A stretch of DNA of 64,000 nucleotides from NCBI GenBank assembly GCA_002345205.1, contig DDVI01000017.1, forward strand, positions 6,532-70,531, in the 5' to 3' direction. Of this stretch, positions 9,238-18,862 are shown piece by piece. The notes below the pieces were generated by a model. It had not been told where the DNA came from. It saw only the letters and a program-made list of their open reading frames with translations, and did no database searches. Every line of letters starts with the position of its first letter. Within the stretch, counting starts at the first letter, position 1. The stretch comes from Bdellovibrionaceae bacterium UBA2316. GTDB taxonomy: Bacteria; Bdellovibrionota; Bdellovibrionia; Bdellovibrionales; Bdellovibrionaceae. A program made the position numbers and the translations under genes.

Positions 9238-10199
9238 TTTTTCCTTGGCCAAAATTATTTCTTAAAAGATTAGATATCAATTTTGTAAATATTCTTATAT
9301 TGGCCAACGTGCTTTTGTTTTTTATGTTCTTCACTCAGTCTGACGACGAAAAAGTAAAATCTAAATTGTTTAGTCCGGCCTATGCGGAATTAACGACGCA
9401 CTATTACTTTAAATATCTAAATTATAATATGGACGTCGGTGATAATAAGAAGTTACTTTTGCAGTACGACTCTAATAATACCGACCACCGCGCGATTTTA
9501 AGTTCGACAGCACTACGTGATAAAAATTTTATTGGTTCTATAGAAAATCGTTCATGGGACAATGACGAAGTTCGCTGGGGCAATTGGAAAAAAATGGTCG
9601 CGGAATATCAAGAACGGGTAAAGCAGCAAACATTGTTTATGTTGGGTTTATCCCAGGGGAATAAGCAAACGTTTAGTTGGTTTACCTATCAGTTTTCCCA
9701 TATGAATCTATGGCACTTATTTAGTAATATGCTGTTTTTGTTTTTGATCGGGTATGCGCTTGAATCACTTTTAGGTGCTGTCGGTTTTGTTATGCTGTAT
9801 ATTTTTAGCGGTATCGCGGGAGGATTGTTCTATTTATATTTCAATCCGACGACATTGATACCGATGGTGGGAGCCAGTGGAGCCGTCAGCGGGTTGATAT
9901 CGTTTTACGCGTTTTATTTTTTTCGTAAAAACACACGGTTCTATTATTTTTTAAGTCCCAGCCCAAATAATTACGGTCCTATCTATTTGCCAACATTTGT
10001 GATTATCCCGATGTACTTAGTCCCAGATTTAGCTTCATTCGCCGCGCAAATTCCTGGCGTATCGAGCGGCGTAGCGTTTTCTGCCCATTTAGGGGGAGCA
10101 TTGTTTGGCGGGCTTTTAGCCTTTACAGTGAAAATGACTATCGGAGCACAATTGGAAGAAGGCCCCGTGGCCACCGAACCGACGGCCACTGTCGATTAA
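9234..10199 (+). CDS. Rhomboid-family intramembrane serine protease
   Basis: 321 residues. After one N-terminal helix and a roughly 110-residue extramembrane loop come the six rhomboid helices. Helix 2 has HMNLWHLFSNM. The catalytic Ser is in GASGAVSG and the catalytic His in AHLGGALFGG. All three family marks are present, so it should be an active membrane protease. The upstream RDD protein is a possible partner or substrate (inference from overlap only). Confidence 0.88.
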   Translation: MIFPWPKLFLKRLDINFVNILILANVLLFFMFFTQSDDEKVKSKLFSPAYAELTTHYYFKYLNYNMDVGDNKKLLLQYDSNNTDHRAILSSTALRDKNFIGSIENRSWDNDEVRWGNWKKMVAEYQERVKQQTLFMLGLSQGNKQTFSWFTYQFSHMNLWHLFSNMLFLFLIGYALESLLGAVGFVMLYIFSGIAGGLFYLYFNPTTLIPMVGASGAVSGLISFYAFYFFRKNTRFYYFLSPSPNNYGPIYLPTFVIIPMYLVPDLASFAAQIPGVSSGVAFSAHLGGALFGGLLAFTVKMTIGAQLEEGPVATEPTATVD

Positions 10200-10212
10200 T
10201 CGAAATTTACAA

Positions 10213-13191
10213 TTACTCTTGCGGAGCAAACCCGCGACGTAGAGTGTTCTCTGTCACGCAAATAGGCTCAACAAATTGTTTTAAATAATCAGGGCCGCCA
10301 GTTTTTGAACCCACGCCGCTCATTTTAAAACCACCAAATGGATGACGATCAACCATCGCACCGGTGATACCACGGTTGATGTACAAGTTTCCGACTTCAA
10401 ATTCATTTCGAACTTTGGCAATGTTTGCTGGACTTCTAGAGAATAGTCCACCAGTCAGTGCGTATTTTGTACCGTTCGCAAACTCCAAAGCCTGATCCAT
10501 GTCTTTGGCTTTAATTAAAGCTAACACCGGACCAAAGATTTCCTCTTGAGCTAAATCGCAATCCGCAGGTACATCACCGAAAATAGTAGGGGATACAAAG
10601 TAGCCTTCTGTGCTTGTTGACGCCGCATGAAGAACTTTATATTGACCAGAATATTTTTGGATTAAACTTTGGATACGATCGTAAGCTTCTTTGTCGACCA
10701 CAGGGCCTAAGTAATTTTTAGGATTCAGAACAGAACCCACCGCGATTGATTTAGTCGCTTCCACTAAACGTTGAGAGAATTTTTCGTATACGTCTTCAAG
10801 AACAATACAGCGGCTAGCGGCAGAACATTTTTGTCCCGCAAAGCCAAATGCGGAATACACGACCGCATCAACTGCTTCATCCAAATCGGCATCGCTATCG
10901 ATGATCACTGCGTTCTTACCGCCCATTTCGATGATGCATCGTTTGACATGCTGTTGACCCTTTTGTGTTATAGTCGCTTTGTTTAAAATATGAAGACCCA
11001 CATTCATCGAACCAGTAAAGGCAATCGTGCTTGTCAGCGCGTGGTTCACTAAGTATTCACCGACTACTTCGCCAAGACCCGGAAGGAATTGAACAGTCCC
11101 TGTTGGTAAACCCAGTTCTTTGATCATTTGGTATAGGCTATTTGCCATTAATGAACTTTGTTCTGCCGGCTTCATGATTACTGTGTTGCCGGTAACCAGG
11201 GCCGCCGCTACTTGCCCGCACAGAATCGCAAGAGGAAAATTCCACGGAGCGATGACTAGGCATACGCCACGAGGTTTATAGATGTACTGTGATATTTCGC
11301 CGGGGACACCGCCGACTTTTAACGGCGCAGCCATTTCTGACATGTGATCCGCATAGTAGTTACAGAAATCGATGGCTTCACCGATGTCTCCATCGGCTTC
11401 GGCCCACGGTTTACCAACTTCATAGATTTGCGTTGCCATCAATTCCCATTTGCGATCGTGCATCATCTTAGCTAGTTTACGTAAGTAATCGGCGCGTGTA
11501 GCTGCGGGAACTTTTTTCCAAGTCGCAAACGCTTTATGAGATTCTTGAATCGCCGTTTCTGCCATTTCTTTCGTCGCTAAACCGATTTTCGCCAGAACTT
11601 GATTCACGTGTGACGGATTCTCGCGATTTAAGAATTCAGACGTAGTAACTGGTTTGAAATTGATTTCAGGTAGAACCGTTTTCGTTGTTTCAGGTTTAAA
11701 ATTCTTCAATGCATCTTGCATCAGCTTACGATTGGCCTCGATCGCAAAATCAGAAAGTGGTTCATTTTGAAAGCTATGCTGAGCCACTGTTGACTTATAC
11801 TGACCCGGAGCCGGCGGAGTACCTGTTTTTGGAATTTTCGTCGTAGGGTCTGCCAGCAATTCATCCATTGATTTGTTTTCTGCGAACTTGCCACGCAACC
11901 AAGATTCGTTTGATGTGTTTTCTAAAAGACGGCGAACAAGATACGCCATGCCTGGAATTAATTCACCGACCGGGGCGTACTCACGAACTCGATATCCCAT
12001 TTCTGAGAATGTTTTCTTAATCGGTTCAGCCATACCAAACAACATTTGAATTTCAAATCCATTCTTAGGAATGTTTTTAGTTTGAGCATAATGTAAGCAC
12101 GCCGACAACGTACGAACGTTATGCGAAGCAAATGCCGCTTTGATGAATGGGTAGTTATCAATTAAAATTTTGGCGCAGTATTCGTAATTGGCATCCGATT
12201 CTGCTTTCACCGTGTACACAGGAACAGACCAGTTCTTTTGTTCGGAATCGATCGTTTCATAATCCCAGTAGGCGCCTTTCACCAAACGAACAGTGAATGG
12301 AGTCTGACGCGCTTTTGCGAATGCCGATAGATCTTTGATGTCATCACTAGAATCTTTTAAGTACGCCTGAATCACGCAACCAAAGAATTTGTAACCACGT
12401 AATTCTGGTTCCATTAACAATTCTTTGAACACTTCCACGGTTAAATGTTTAACCGAGTACTGTTCCATATCAAGGTTCAAGAAAATATTTTTTTCCATTG
12501 CTTTTTTGAACAATGGACGAAGGCGATCTTTAACGATGGATTTTGTCTCGTCCCATGCGCGATCGTTAATTTGTGAATACAACGCCGACATTTTTACAGA
12601 TACGTTAACTTTTGGAATCGCACCCTCGGAATCAGAATCTAATAGTGGGTTCGTATCCCACTTTTCAGCATCTTTCGCTAAACCATCCATTAGTTCTTGG
12701 TATTTGCTTGTGTATTCGGCGGCTTCTTTTTCTGACAACGTGGCTTCACCCAAAATATCTACTGTGAATGTCATATTGTTCTTTCGCATTTTCTTTAATA
12801 CAGAAAGGGCTTCATTCGGATTTTCACCCGTAATGAACATCTTCGCCATCTGAGTTACATTTTTCTTGATCGCGCCAGCCATCAGCCCCGGAGCTAAGCT
12901 ACCTAAACCTAAACCGACATTGAACACGCTAGGTAATTCAGACCCACCTTCGGTGAAGTATTCTTTTAAATGTTGCGCGACTTCAGAAGACGAGTTTAAA
13001 GAAGGAAGAACATCGACGAAGCGAAACATATTTGTTTTAAATGTCTCATTTTTCATACTCCAGTCCATAATGCTGCCGTACCAGAAGTCTTTAGAGAATA
13101 AAGAAACTTTGGAATTTGATTCCATTTTTTTTAGAATTTCACTACCAATTTCTACAATACGTTTTTGATCAGCATCAGTTGATGTGTGCAT
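10213..13191 (-). CDS. putA: Bifunctional proline dehydrogenase / P5C dehydrogenase
   Basis: 992 residues. The N-terminal half is a FAD-dependent proline dehydrogenase TIM barrel; RLVKGAYWDYE and the Arg-rich YLVRRLLENT are the substrate-side motifs. The C-terminal half is an NAD-dependent aldehyde dehydrogenase with EMGGKNAVII and the active-site Cys in GFAGQKCSAASRC. It oxidises proline to glutamate, channelled between two sites. There is no RHH DNA-binding domain at the N-terminus, so it is a catalytic, not a regulatory, PutA. An AAAGGAAAC ribosome site precedes the ATG. Confidence 0.95.
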   Translation of the reverse strand: MHTSTDADQKRIVEIGSEILKKMESNSKVSLFSKDFWYGSIMDWSMKNETFKTNMFRFVDVLPSLNSSSEVAQHLKEYFTEGGSELPSVFNVGLGLGSLAPGLMAGAIKKNVTQMAKMFITGENPNEALSVLKKMRKNNMTFTVDILGEATLSEKEAAEYTSKYQELMDGLAKDAEKWDTNPLLDSDSEGAIPKVNVSVKMSALYSQINDRAWDETKSIVKDRLRPLFKKAMEKNIFLNLDMEQYSVKHLTVEVFKELLMEPELRGYKFFGCVIQAYLKDSSDDIKDLSAFAKARQTPFTVRLVKGAYWDYETIDSEQKNWSVPVYTVKAESDANYEYCAKILIDNYPFIKAAFASHNVRTLSACLHYAQTKNIPKNGFEIQMLFGMAEPIKKTFSEMGYRVREYAPVGELIPGMAYLVRRLLENTSNESWLRGKFAENKSMDELLADPTTKIPKTGTPPAPGQYKSTVAQHSFQNEPLSDFAIEANRKLMQDALKNFKPETTKTVLPEINFKPVTTSEFLNRENPSHVNQVLAKIGLATKEMAETAIQESHKAFATWKKVPAATRADYLRKLAKMMHDRKWELMATQIYEVGKPWAEADGDIGEAIDFCNYYADHMSEMAAPLKVGGVPGEISQYIYKPRGVCLVIAPWNFPLAILCGQVAAALVTGNTVIMKPAEQSSLMANSLYQMIKELGLPTGTVQFLPGLGEVVGEYLVNHALTSTIAFTGSMNVGLHILNKATITQKGQQHVKRCIIEMGGKNAVIIDSDADLDEAVDAVVYSAFGFAGQKCSAASRCIVLEDVYEKFSQRLVEATKSIAVGSVLNPKNYLGPVVDKEAYDRIQSLIQKYSGQYKVLHAASTSTEGYFVSPTIFGDVPADCDLAQEEIFGPVLALIKAKDMDQALEFANGTKYALTGGLFSRSPANIAKVRNEFEVGNLYINRGITGAMVDRHPFGGFKMSGVGSKTGGPDYLKQFVEPICVTENTLRRGFAPQE

Positions 13192-13226
13192 AGCCGTTTC
13201 CTTTGAGGTTTAGATATAGAGAATTG

Positions 13227-13811
13227 TTACTCTATTTTCAGAGTCCACTCAATAAGGATTTGCTGTTTTTGGTTTTTTAGCATGGATTTTAGGACATCGC
13301 CTTTTTGGATAGAACCCACGCCAGCAGGGGTTCCTGAAAGCAATATATCGCCCTCTGATACCGGGACGTGCCGTTTTAAAAAAGACACAAGGTCGGGCAG
13401 TTTGAAAATCATTAAATTCTGGTCGCCCACCTGTTTAGTTTGCCCGTTAATCTGCAATTCGAATGTATATATTTCATTGGAATCAAATGGAATCCAAGGC
13501 GAGATTGGGCAGGAGCCTTTAAATGATTTAGCTAGCGTCCAGGGTTCTCCTTTAGCTTTTAGGGCATTTTGTCGCTCTCGATCCGTTAAATCTAAAGCTA
13601 ATGCGATATGAGACAAGCGTAATTTTTCATCAAAACGAAAGGCCATTTCGAGTTCATGGTGCAGCGATAAAACCGCATCCGGGTACGTCATTCTGGATCC
13701 ATGAACGATGCACGCCGAAGACTTTAAGAAAAACAAAGGCTGTGATGGAACGGTATTGCCTAACTCTTTTGCGTGATCTGCGTAGTTGCGCCCAACACAC
13801 CAAATACTCAT
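13227..13811 (-). CDS. Fumarylacetoacetate hydrolase family protein
   Basis: 194 residues, the short FAH/YcgM type. The start IWCVGRNYADHAKELGN is the family signature, and metal ligands are suggested by HHELEMAF and the LTDRERQ region. GDILLSGTPAGVGSIQKGD is the typical C-terminal motif. It is a likely acylpyruvate hydrolase or oxaloacetate decarboxylase. It overlaps the SixA-like gene by 4 bases and lies downstream of it in one operon. Confidence 0.88.
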   Translation of the reverse strand: MSIWCVGRNYADHAKELGNTVPSQPLFFLKSSACIVHGSRMTYPDAVLSLHHELEMAFRFDEKLRLSHIALALDLTDRERQNALKAKGEPWTLAKSFKGSCPISPWIPFDSNEIYTFELQINGQTKQVGDQNLMIFKLPDLVSFLKRHVPVSEGDILLSGTPAGVGSIQKGDVLKSMLKNQKQQILIEWTLKIE

Positions 13812-14305
13812 ATACGATTAAAATCCATTAAGTGCCATAGATCTGACTTGGTAAAATACATATATTGCCCACTCGGCCAGCTGGCGTATTTAGGTTGAGA
13901 TAAATCGGTCGAACTTTCAACGATAGAGATAAATTCTTCGGCCCAATCTTGATGAGTGCAAACGTAAACCGTCGGTGGATTTTTAGGTGAGTCGGGAATG
14001 TCGAGCTGAAAACCAACTAAAAATTCTTGGACTCTAAGTCGAAAATCTTTTGTGGATTCGTTATCCGTGCGTAAATCCAGTAATGGAGTAGACGTAATTT
14101 CTAATCGAGTCTGCTCAGCGACAAAAGACAATGTTTCGCGTGTGCGTTTACGAGGTGAGCAAAATAGATGGGTGGGTGGAGGTAGTTTTTTAGTTTGAAT
14201 CAGGTGCACTAAATTACGCGCTTGATTCAAGCCAGCTGTCGATAAAGAGCAGTCTGCTATCATTTCCGAGCTTTTTTCAGCATGTCTAAATAAAATAAAA
14301 TTCAA
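13808..14305 (-). CDS. SixA-like histidine phosphatase
   Basis: 165 residues of the histidine phosphatase superfamily. The catalytic motif reads LFRHAEKS (RHA rather than RHG), followed by LSTAGLNQARNL and a CSPRKRTRETL segment. The second His is in VCTHQDW. Small SixA-type enzymes remove phosphate from protein histidines, but sugar-phosphate substrates cannot be excluded. First gene of a two-gene operon with the FAH protein. Confidence 0.8.
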   Translation of the reverse strand: MNFILFRHAEKSSEMIADCSLSTAGLNQARNLVHLIQTKKLPPPTHLFCSPRKRTRETLSFVAEQTRLEITSTPLLDLRTDNESTKDFRLRVQEFLVGFQLDIPDSPKNPPTVYVCTHQDWAEEFISIVESSTDLSQPKYASWPSGQYMYFTKSDLWHLMDFNRI

Positions 14306-14368
14306 ACCGAACCTCGCTAATATTTTGACTCTAAATCCTGTGAATCATGGTTTCAATCGAAATTAGCG

Positions 14369-15301
14369 ATGGACAGAATTTTAAAAAAATGTTTGACTCA
14401 AAACCCTATGGAAAAAGTCCACCGTTTTGTATCCAACGATTTCACGATTCGTGCAGCCGCCGTTAACGCCACTGAGGTTGTAAAGGAAATGCAACGAATT
14501 CAAAATACAAGTCCGCTGCCAACGATGGCGGTCGGTCGTGCTATGGTCGGTGCTTTGTTATTAGCCAGCCATTTAAAAGAAAAACAGCAAGTGGGATTAT
14601 ATTTTCGCGGTGACGGTCCAATGGGCCGCGTATTTGCGGAGGCTCATTTCGAAGGTCAAGTTCGTGGTTATACTCCGCATACCTATTACGAACCGGCCAA
14701 GTATGCTTCGGGTTTAAAATTAAAAGAACATATTGGCCAGGGTACATTGTCAGTGACTCGGCATTTGCCATTCCAAAAGCAACCCCATCACGGTACGGTG
14801 GAAATGGTGACTTCTGAAATCGGTGAAGACATTGGCCATTACCTGATGCAGTCCCACCAAATCCGCTCGATTATTTCGTTGGGTGTTTATTTGGATACCT
14901 ACGGGAAAGTTCAATCGGCTGGTGGTGTACTGATCGAAGTCATGCCGGGTGTTGGGGATGATGTTGTCGATCTGTTATTGAAAAATTCTCAAGATGTTAA
15001 AACCTCGATGTCGGAAGAAATTCTAAAGGGAGGACATCCCGTAGAATTCTTAAAGCCCTATCTTAAAGGTATAGAGTTTTCTGAGTTGGATCACAATTAT
15101 CCAATTAGCTACTATTGCCCATGCAACGAAGAACGGGTCGTGCGCGCCCTAGAAACGCTCGGAATCGAAGAACTTGACGATATGATCGCTAAAAATGAAA
15201 CGGCCCAGGTTATGTGTCAGATGTGCGGAAAGCCGTATGATGTGGCGCCGGATAAGCTGACGGAGATTAAGAACAAACTCTATCGCCAGACTTTGAATTA
15301 A
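14369..15301 (+). CDS. hslO: Hsp33 redox-regulated chaperone
   Basis: 310 residues. The C-terminal zinc switch is complete: CPC, 30 residues, then CQMC, which matches the family spacing CxC-(27-32)-CxxC. The N-terminal domain has HRFVSNDFTIRAAAV and the GGVLIEVMPG segment. It holds unfolding proteins under oxidative heat stress in the cytoplasm. The ATG at 14408 (MEKVHRF) is an equally good start by comparison with the family, and neither start has a clear ribosome site. A bidirectional terminator follows. Confidence 0.93.
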   Translation: MDRILKKCLTQNPMEKVHRFVSNDFTIRAAAVNATEVVKEMQRIQNTSPLPTMAVGRAMVGALLLASHLKEKQQVGLYFRGDGPMGRVFAEAHFEGQVRGYTPHTYYEPAKYASGLKLKEHIGQGTLSVTRHLPFQKQPHHGTVEMVTSEIGEDIGHYLMQSHQIRSIISLGVYLDTYGKVQSAGGVLIEVMPGVGDDVVDLLLKNSQDVKTSMSEEILKGGHPVEFLKPYLKGIEFSELDHNYPISYYCPCNEERVVRALETLGIEELDDMIAKNETAQVMCQMCGKPYDVAPDKLTEIKNKLYRQTLN

Positions 15302-15399
15302 ACGGTCTCTTTCGGTTTTGACCGTACGGTCTTCTGTGTCGGCAGCGGAAGCGGTTCCGGTCCTGTGTCCGGTTTGCTAATAAATATAGATTTTGAAAT

Positions 15400-15434
15400 A
15401 AAAAAAAGCCAGGCGATTCACCAGGCTTTTTTTT
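15400..15434. terminator. Bidirectional terminator between hslO and the lipoprotein gene
   Basis: AAAAAAAGCC and GGCTTTTTTTT flank a short loop region, giving an A run on one side and a T run on the other. It serves the convergent genes on both strands. Confidence 0.8.
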
Positions 15435-15482
15435 GTTTACAGGACTTCGAAGTTTCTTACCGACACCGTTTCCGGTAGATTG

Positions 15483-16049
15483 TTAGTTCGTTTTCACAGC
15501 TGCTTGACGCGACTTCATCTCGGTCTTGCAGATTTGTACTTTCTCTTCGTACTCATCTTCACGAGTCATCAGTACTTTTTTATACCCTTTAAAGCGATCT
15601 AAACGATCTTTAAGAAACTCTTCGGATACTCCAACCAGTTTATCTTTTTCGTCTAAACCGATTTTAAATTCGTCTTCTTTGTCGGTGATGCGATCCATGG
15701 GCTCTGTCCATTTTAATTTGCCGTCGCCGCCAAATTTAGGGTCGGATAGGTCGGATTTACACTGTCTTAGAACGCCGTAAAGGCCTAATGATCCGTATTT
15801 GCGGTTGCCATAGACACGGTCTTCAAGTTCGTAAACTTCGATTTGAATACGGCGTAACTCTTCGTTCATTTGGACTTTCTTTTGAACTACGAGGTTACCG
15901 TCTTTTACGCCGACGCTGGTGTCGCCCGTAATTTGACCGTGGTTTTTGATCTCAGTTTCGATTTTCTCTGCTTTGTGAGGATTGCTTTTACATTGAGTTA
16001 AAGCCATCACTGCTAAACTTGCTACGAACAATTGAACTAACGTTTTCAT
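15483..16049 (-). CDS. Unknown lipoprotein
   Basis: 188 residues with a lipoprotein signal (MALTQC lipobox, Cys at about 20). The mature part is highly charged, mostly helical, with two further Cys. No domain recognised. Convergent with hslO across the terminator; divergent from the small secreted protein downstream. Confidence 0.7.
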   Translation of the reverse strand: MKTLVQLFVASLAVMALTQCKSNPHKAEKIETEIKNHGQITGDTSVGVKDGNLVVQKKVQMNEELRRIQIEVYELEDRVYGNRKYGSLGLYGVLRQCKSDLSDPKFGGDGKLKWTEPMDRITDKEDEFKIGLDEKDKLVGVSEEFLKDRLDRFKGYKKVLMTREDEYEEKVQICKTEMKSRQAAVKTN

Positions 16050-16176
16050 GCAATCTCCTTATAGATTGATGTTGTGTTACCCTGTTAAGATTACAGTGGG
16101 AAAAGGCAAGGTCAATAGAATCTCCTTGTGCGTTTTTTCAAATGGTATTACATCTGACCAAAGGGCGGAGTTAATT

Positions 16177-16632
16177 ATGTTTAAAGCATTACGGTTCATT
16201 ATTTGTATCTTTTTAACATCTTCTTGTAACTCAGCGTGGGCGGACTTTTGTTTCGATAACACAAATCAAAACGGAGTGATGTCTCAGCAAATCTGTTTCA
16301 AAGAGATCAAAGTTTTGAAACAAGGCACTCGTGATCAAAAAGTATATTTAAAGACTTCGGACATCGAAGATATTTTTACCTTCCAAAAAATTGAAGCCAC
16401 GACAAGCGGTTTCACTGCTCAAGTCCGCGGGGATTATATCAATTATTCTGAAAATTGTGGACTTACGATTTTAAGCCGTTTTGATTTCCGCTTCGTATTA
16501 AATTCGCAATATCAATACGTACATTCAAAAGCGAATGTTGTAGATATTAATTATAAGTACACACCGGACAGCTGTCAGGTGAAGGCGAAGGCCGATACTG
16601 AAAAGTATACGGCGCGAAATCCTGTGAATTAA
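16177..16632 (+). CDS. Small secreted protein of unknown function
   Basis: 151 residues with a Sec signal peptide (to about SAWA, residue 20) and a Cys-containing mature domain predicted mostly beta. The start at 16177 is chosen for the GGCGGAG ribosome site and for the signal peptide; the frame is open further upstream but lacks one. No family recognised. Confidence 0.65.
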   Translation: MFKALRFIICIFLTSSCNSAWADFCFDNTNQNGVMSQQICFKEIKVLKQGTRDQKVYLKTSDIEDIFTFQKIEATTSGFTAQVRGDYINYSENCGLTILSRFDFRFVLNSQYQYVHSKANVVDINYKYTPDSCQVKAKADTEKYTARNPVN

Positions 16633-17474
16633 CCGGAGATCTTTCCGTTGACGGCGGCGGTTTCTGTTGTCGTCCCGTAACCCCCAACCGCTGCCGATAA
16701 ACCGGCTGCCCCGATAGTTGATCGGGAAATAATAAATCTCATAAGAAAAATTGATATAAATAAGCGGAACTTATACAGAATCATAGTACTACTCGAGAGA
16801 CAAACCAGCACCAAAGGCTAGTCATTTCAGCGATTTACCTAGACCACAACGACACCATTTTTGTAACCGATTGAAATCACACTGTAAAACAAGTTGGCAA
16901 GTGTCTTGCTTTATAACAATGGCAAGACCTACCAAGCTACTCTCAGCTACAGTCGTGGCGATCCATACGAGAGAAAGCGAAATACCTTCCAACGAATCCA
17001 ATCTTAAACTGGAAGAGGAGAAAGAAAACTCCTCTCACCAGGCTCGTCTTTTTTCGGCCCGTTGAAAACCGGCCATCTGACTTCGTTGGGCGCTTTTCAA
17101 AATCCCTCCAACGTAGTTGAACCAAAGGTTCACCTTCGGTGAAGTCGCTATGCCTCCGGGCTTTTTAAAAGCGTCTGCCTCGCATCTGACCGATTTTGAA
17201 CGGGCCTCCATTCCGAGCGACTGGTGATTTTTTTGGGGGATTTCGTAGCGGCGTTTTTGGTTAAACTGTTGGTGTAAAAAAATGAGACAGTGAAAGATTC
17301 GAGAAATTAGCAGGTTAGGTGATCTTGTTTAATCTTTGAATGAAAATCTCAAAAACGAACAGGTTTTGAGGTGTCTTTAGGGCTCCTAAAAATACTTCGT
17401 CCTTTCATGATCTTAGCTTTGATTTTATTCGAGTGTCCCAATTTGGTATCGATGTTGCGATAGTCTATTTTCGA
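16633..17474. other. Long gene-poor stretch
   Basis: About 840 bases without a convincing gene. Short open frames here have no ribosome site and no coding character. The only clear structure is the long imperfect inverted repeat at 17056-17206, listed separately. The 3' part is A/T-rich and probably holds the promoter of the metalloprotease gene. Confidence 0.6.
17056..17206. repeat. 150-base imperfect inverted repeat
   Basis: The arms start with GGCCCGTT and end with AACGGGCC, and continue inward with several matching blocks (AAAA-CGG and CGCTTTT-AAAA on each side). The centre holds a small perfect hairpin, TTCACC-TTC-GGTGAA. It could be a structured RNA, a degenerate mobile repeat (MITE-like) or a strong attenuator; nothing in it looks coding. 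Confidence 0.55.
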
Positions 17475-18104
17475 ATGCGTAATTGGTATCACTCTTTATA
17501 TGTAGTACTCGTATCTGTTGTTTTGCTCGTCTTCGTGCAAGCCTGTGCGCCTAAGTCGCAAGAGGATTGTGGATTTGTTCAAAACGTTTATGGAGAACGA
17601 ATTTCCTGGAAAGGGAATCTTCCTATCGTTATGAAGATTCATGAATCTGTTCCGGCAGAATATCAAGACTCTCTTATTCAAGCCGCTGAAGTTTGGAACA
17701 AAGCCTACGGAAAAACTCTAATCAGTATCAGGAAGACAGATATTGTTAAGGGCCCTACAGTTTCAATGAAGGATACGGAAAATGTAATTTATTTCTATCC
17801 GAACTGGGAAGCTAATAAAACTACAGAGCAAGCTCGTACCAGTGTGTACTGGTTAGGGGATGCGATTAAAGAAGCCGACATTCGCATCAATGCTAAAGAC
17901 TTTCAATACTACGATCTGGCGCTTAATAACAAAGGTGCCGCTAAAATTAATATCCAAGCCCTTGTCATTCATGAAATGGGGCACGTACTTGGTTTAAAAC
18001 ATAAAGACGCCGACGCCAGTGTAATGGCGACGTATTTAGCCAGCCAGAGTGACCGAGTAGAAATTGCACAAACAGACAAAAAATCACTGACTTGCGAGTA
18101 TTAG
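17475..18104 (+). CDS. Matrixin-like zinc metalloprotease lipoprotein
   Basis: 209 residues from the ATG at 17475. It has a lipobox (FVQAC), then a metzincin domain with the zinc motif HEMGHVLGLKH and a following VMATY, which fits the Met-turn. It is a surface or periplasmic lipid-anchored protease of the M10 (matrixin) type. The zinc ligands and catalytic Glu are all present. An in-frame start at 17433 would add 14 residues before the signal and is less likely. Confidence 0.8.
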   Translation: MRNWYHSLYVVLVSVVLLVFVQACAPKSQEDCGFVQNVYGERISWKGNLPIVMKIHESVPAEYQDSLIQAAEVWNKAYGKTLISIRKTDIVKGPTVSMKDTENVIYFYPNWEANKTTEQARTSVYWLGDAIKEADIRINAKDFQYYDLALNNKGAAKINIQALVIHEMGHVLGLKHKDADASVMATYLASQSDRVEIAQTDKKSLTCEY

Positions 18105-18233
18105 ACAGGTTCTTGCGGAAAAACAAAGAAGTTTGATAAAAATTTCTATTGAGAATTGCTGAAATTTTGAGCTAGACTAGACTAGTTGTGCTCTGAAAAA
18201 CGAGCTGAAAAGCCCTAGACCAACGAGGTAAAT

Positions 18234-18491
18234 ATGAAAACAGAATTGCGATTGATGGACGTTACGGATGCAACAGCGGAATCTTTAGTTGGCCTTTCTA
18301 ATAACTTAATTTCTAACGAATTTGATACGGGTGTAGCGAATACGCTGGTCTATAACGAAATGTCAGACGTTCCGGTAAGCTCGCGAACGGAATTAGAAAC
18401 GCTTAAAGAAAATATGATGGTTTTAAAAGATCTAAGTGATCGTCTTTCCTTCTTATCTAAGGAAGTTAAATATCTAATGAATCTAAAGTAA
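18234..18491 (+). CDS. Small acidic protein of unknown function
   Basis: 85 residues, soluble, helical C-terminus with heptad-like Leu spacing (about 58-83). An ACGAGGTAA ribosome site precedes the ATG. No family recognised. Followed by a hairpin terminator that also covers the start of the next gene. Confidence 0.6.
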   Translation: MKTELRLMDVTDATAESLVGLSNNLISNEFDTGVANTLVYNEMSDVPVSSRTELETLKENMMVLKDLSDRLSFLSKEVKYLMNLK

Positions 18492-18528
18492 TCTACTTTA
18501 GGAATCCTTAAAGTCATAAAACAAATCT

Positions 18529-18560
18529 ACCGAAGTAAAGTTAATGCTTCGGTATTTTTT
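18529..18560 (+). terminator. Terminator hairpin overlapping the next start codon
   Basis: Arms ACCGAAG and CTTCGGT followed by seven T. The ATG of the next gene (18544) lies inside the loop/stem, so the hairpin can act as terminator for one gene and as a translation shield for the next. Confidence 0.65.
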
Positions 18561-18843
18561 TGTCTTTTTCTTACTAGTGAATCAGAGCCTTTGGGCCGAG
18601 TATCGCGTTTTTGAGCTCGAGATTACGGCTTATGAAGAGGCCGAAGAGATTGGTAAACGAGTTGTGGTTTCTACCCTCGATCCTGAACAGTACCGTGGTT
18701 ATCATAGTGTTCAGCCGAACGAGAAAATTCGCTATATCAGTACATGGCGCTGCCGGGGGCGAACGGCAGGTAAGGACTATTGTCCTAATCCTAAAGCCAA
18801 GACTGATGCGGAAGAACCAGCGATACCTTCAGAAAACAAGTAA
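18544..18843 (+). CDS. Small secreted protein
   Basis: 99 residues: a clear signal peptide (to about SLWA, residue 18) and a short mature part with two Cys and an acidic, Pro-rich tail. The start codon is inside the terminator hairpin of the preceding gene, with no usual ribosome site in front. Function unknown. Confidence 0.55.
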   Translation: MLRYFFVFFLLVNQSLWAEYRVFELEITAYEEAEEIGKRVVVSTLDPEQYRGYHSVQPNEKIRYISTWRCRGRTAGKDYCPNPKAKTDAEEPAIPSENK

Positions 18844-18862
18844 GCTCTGCTAGTATGGGATT

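Noticed and set aside
16629..17125. Several short open frames on both strands
   Set aside because: No ribosome site, odd composition, overlap with the inverted repeat; no sign of translation.
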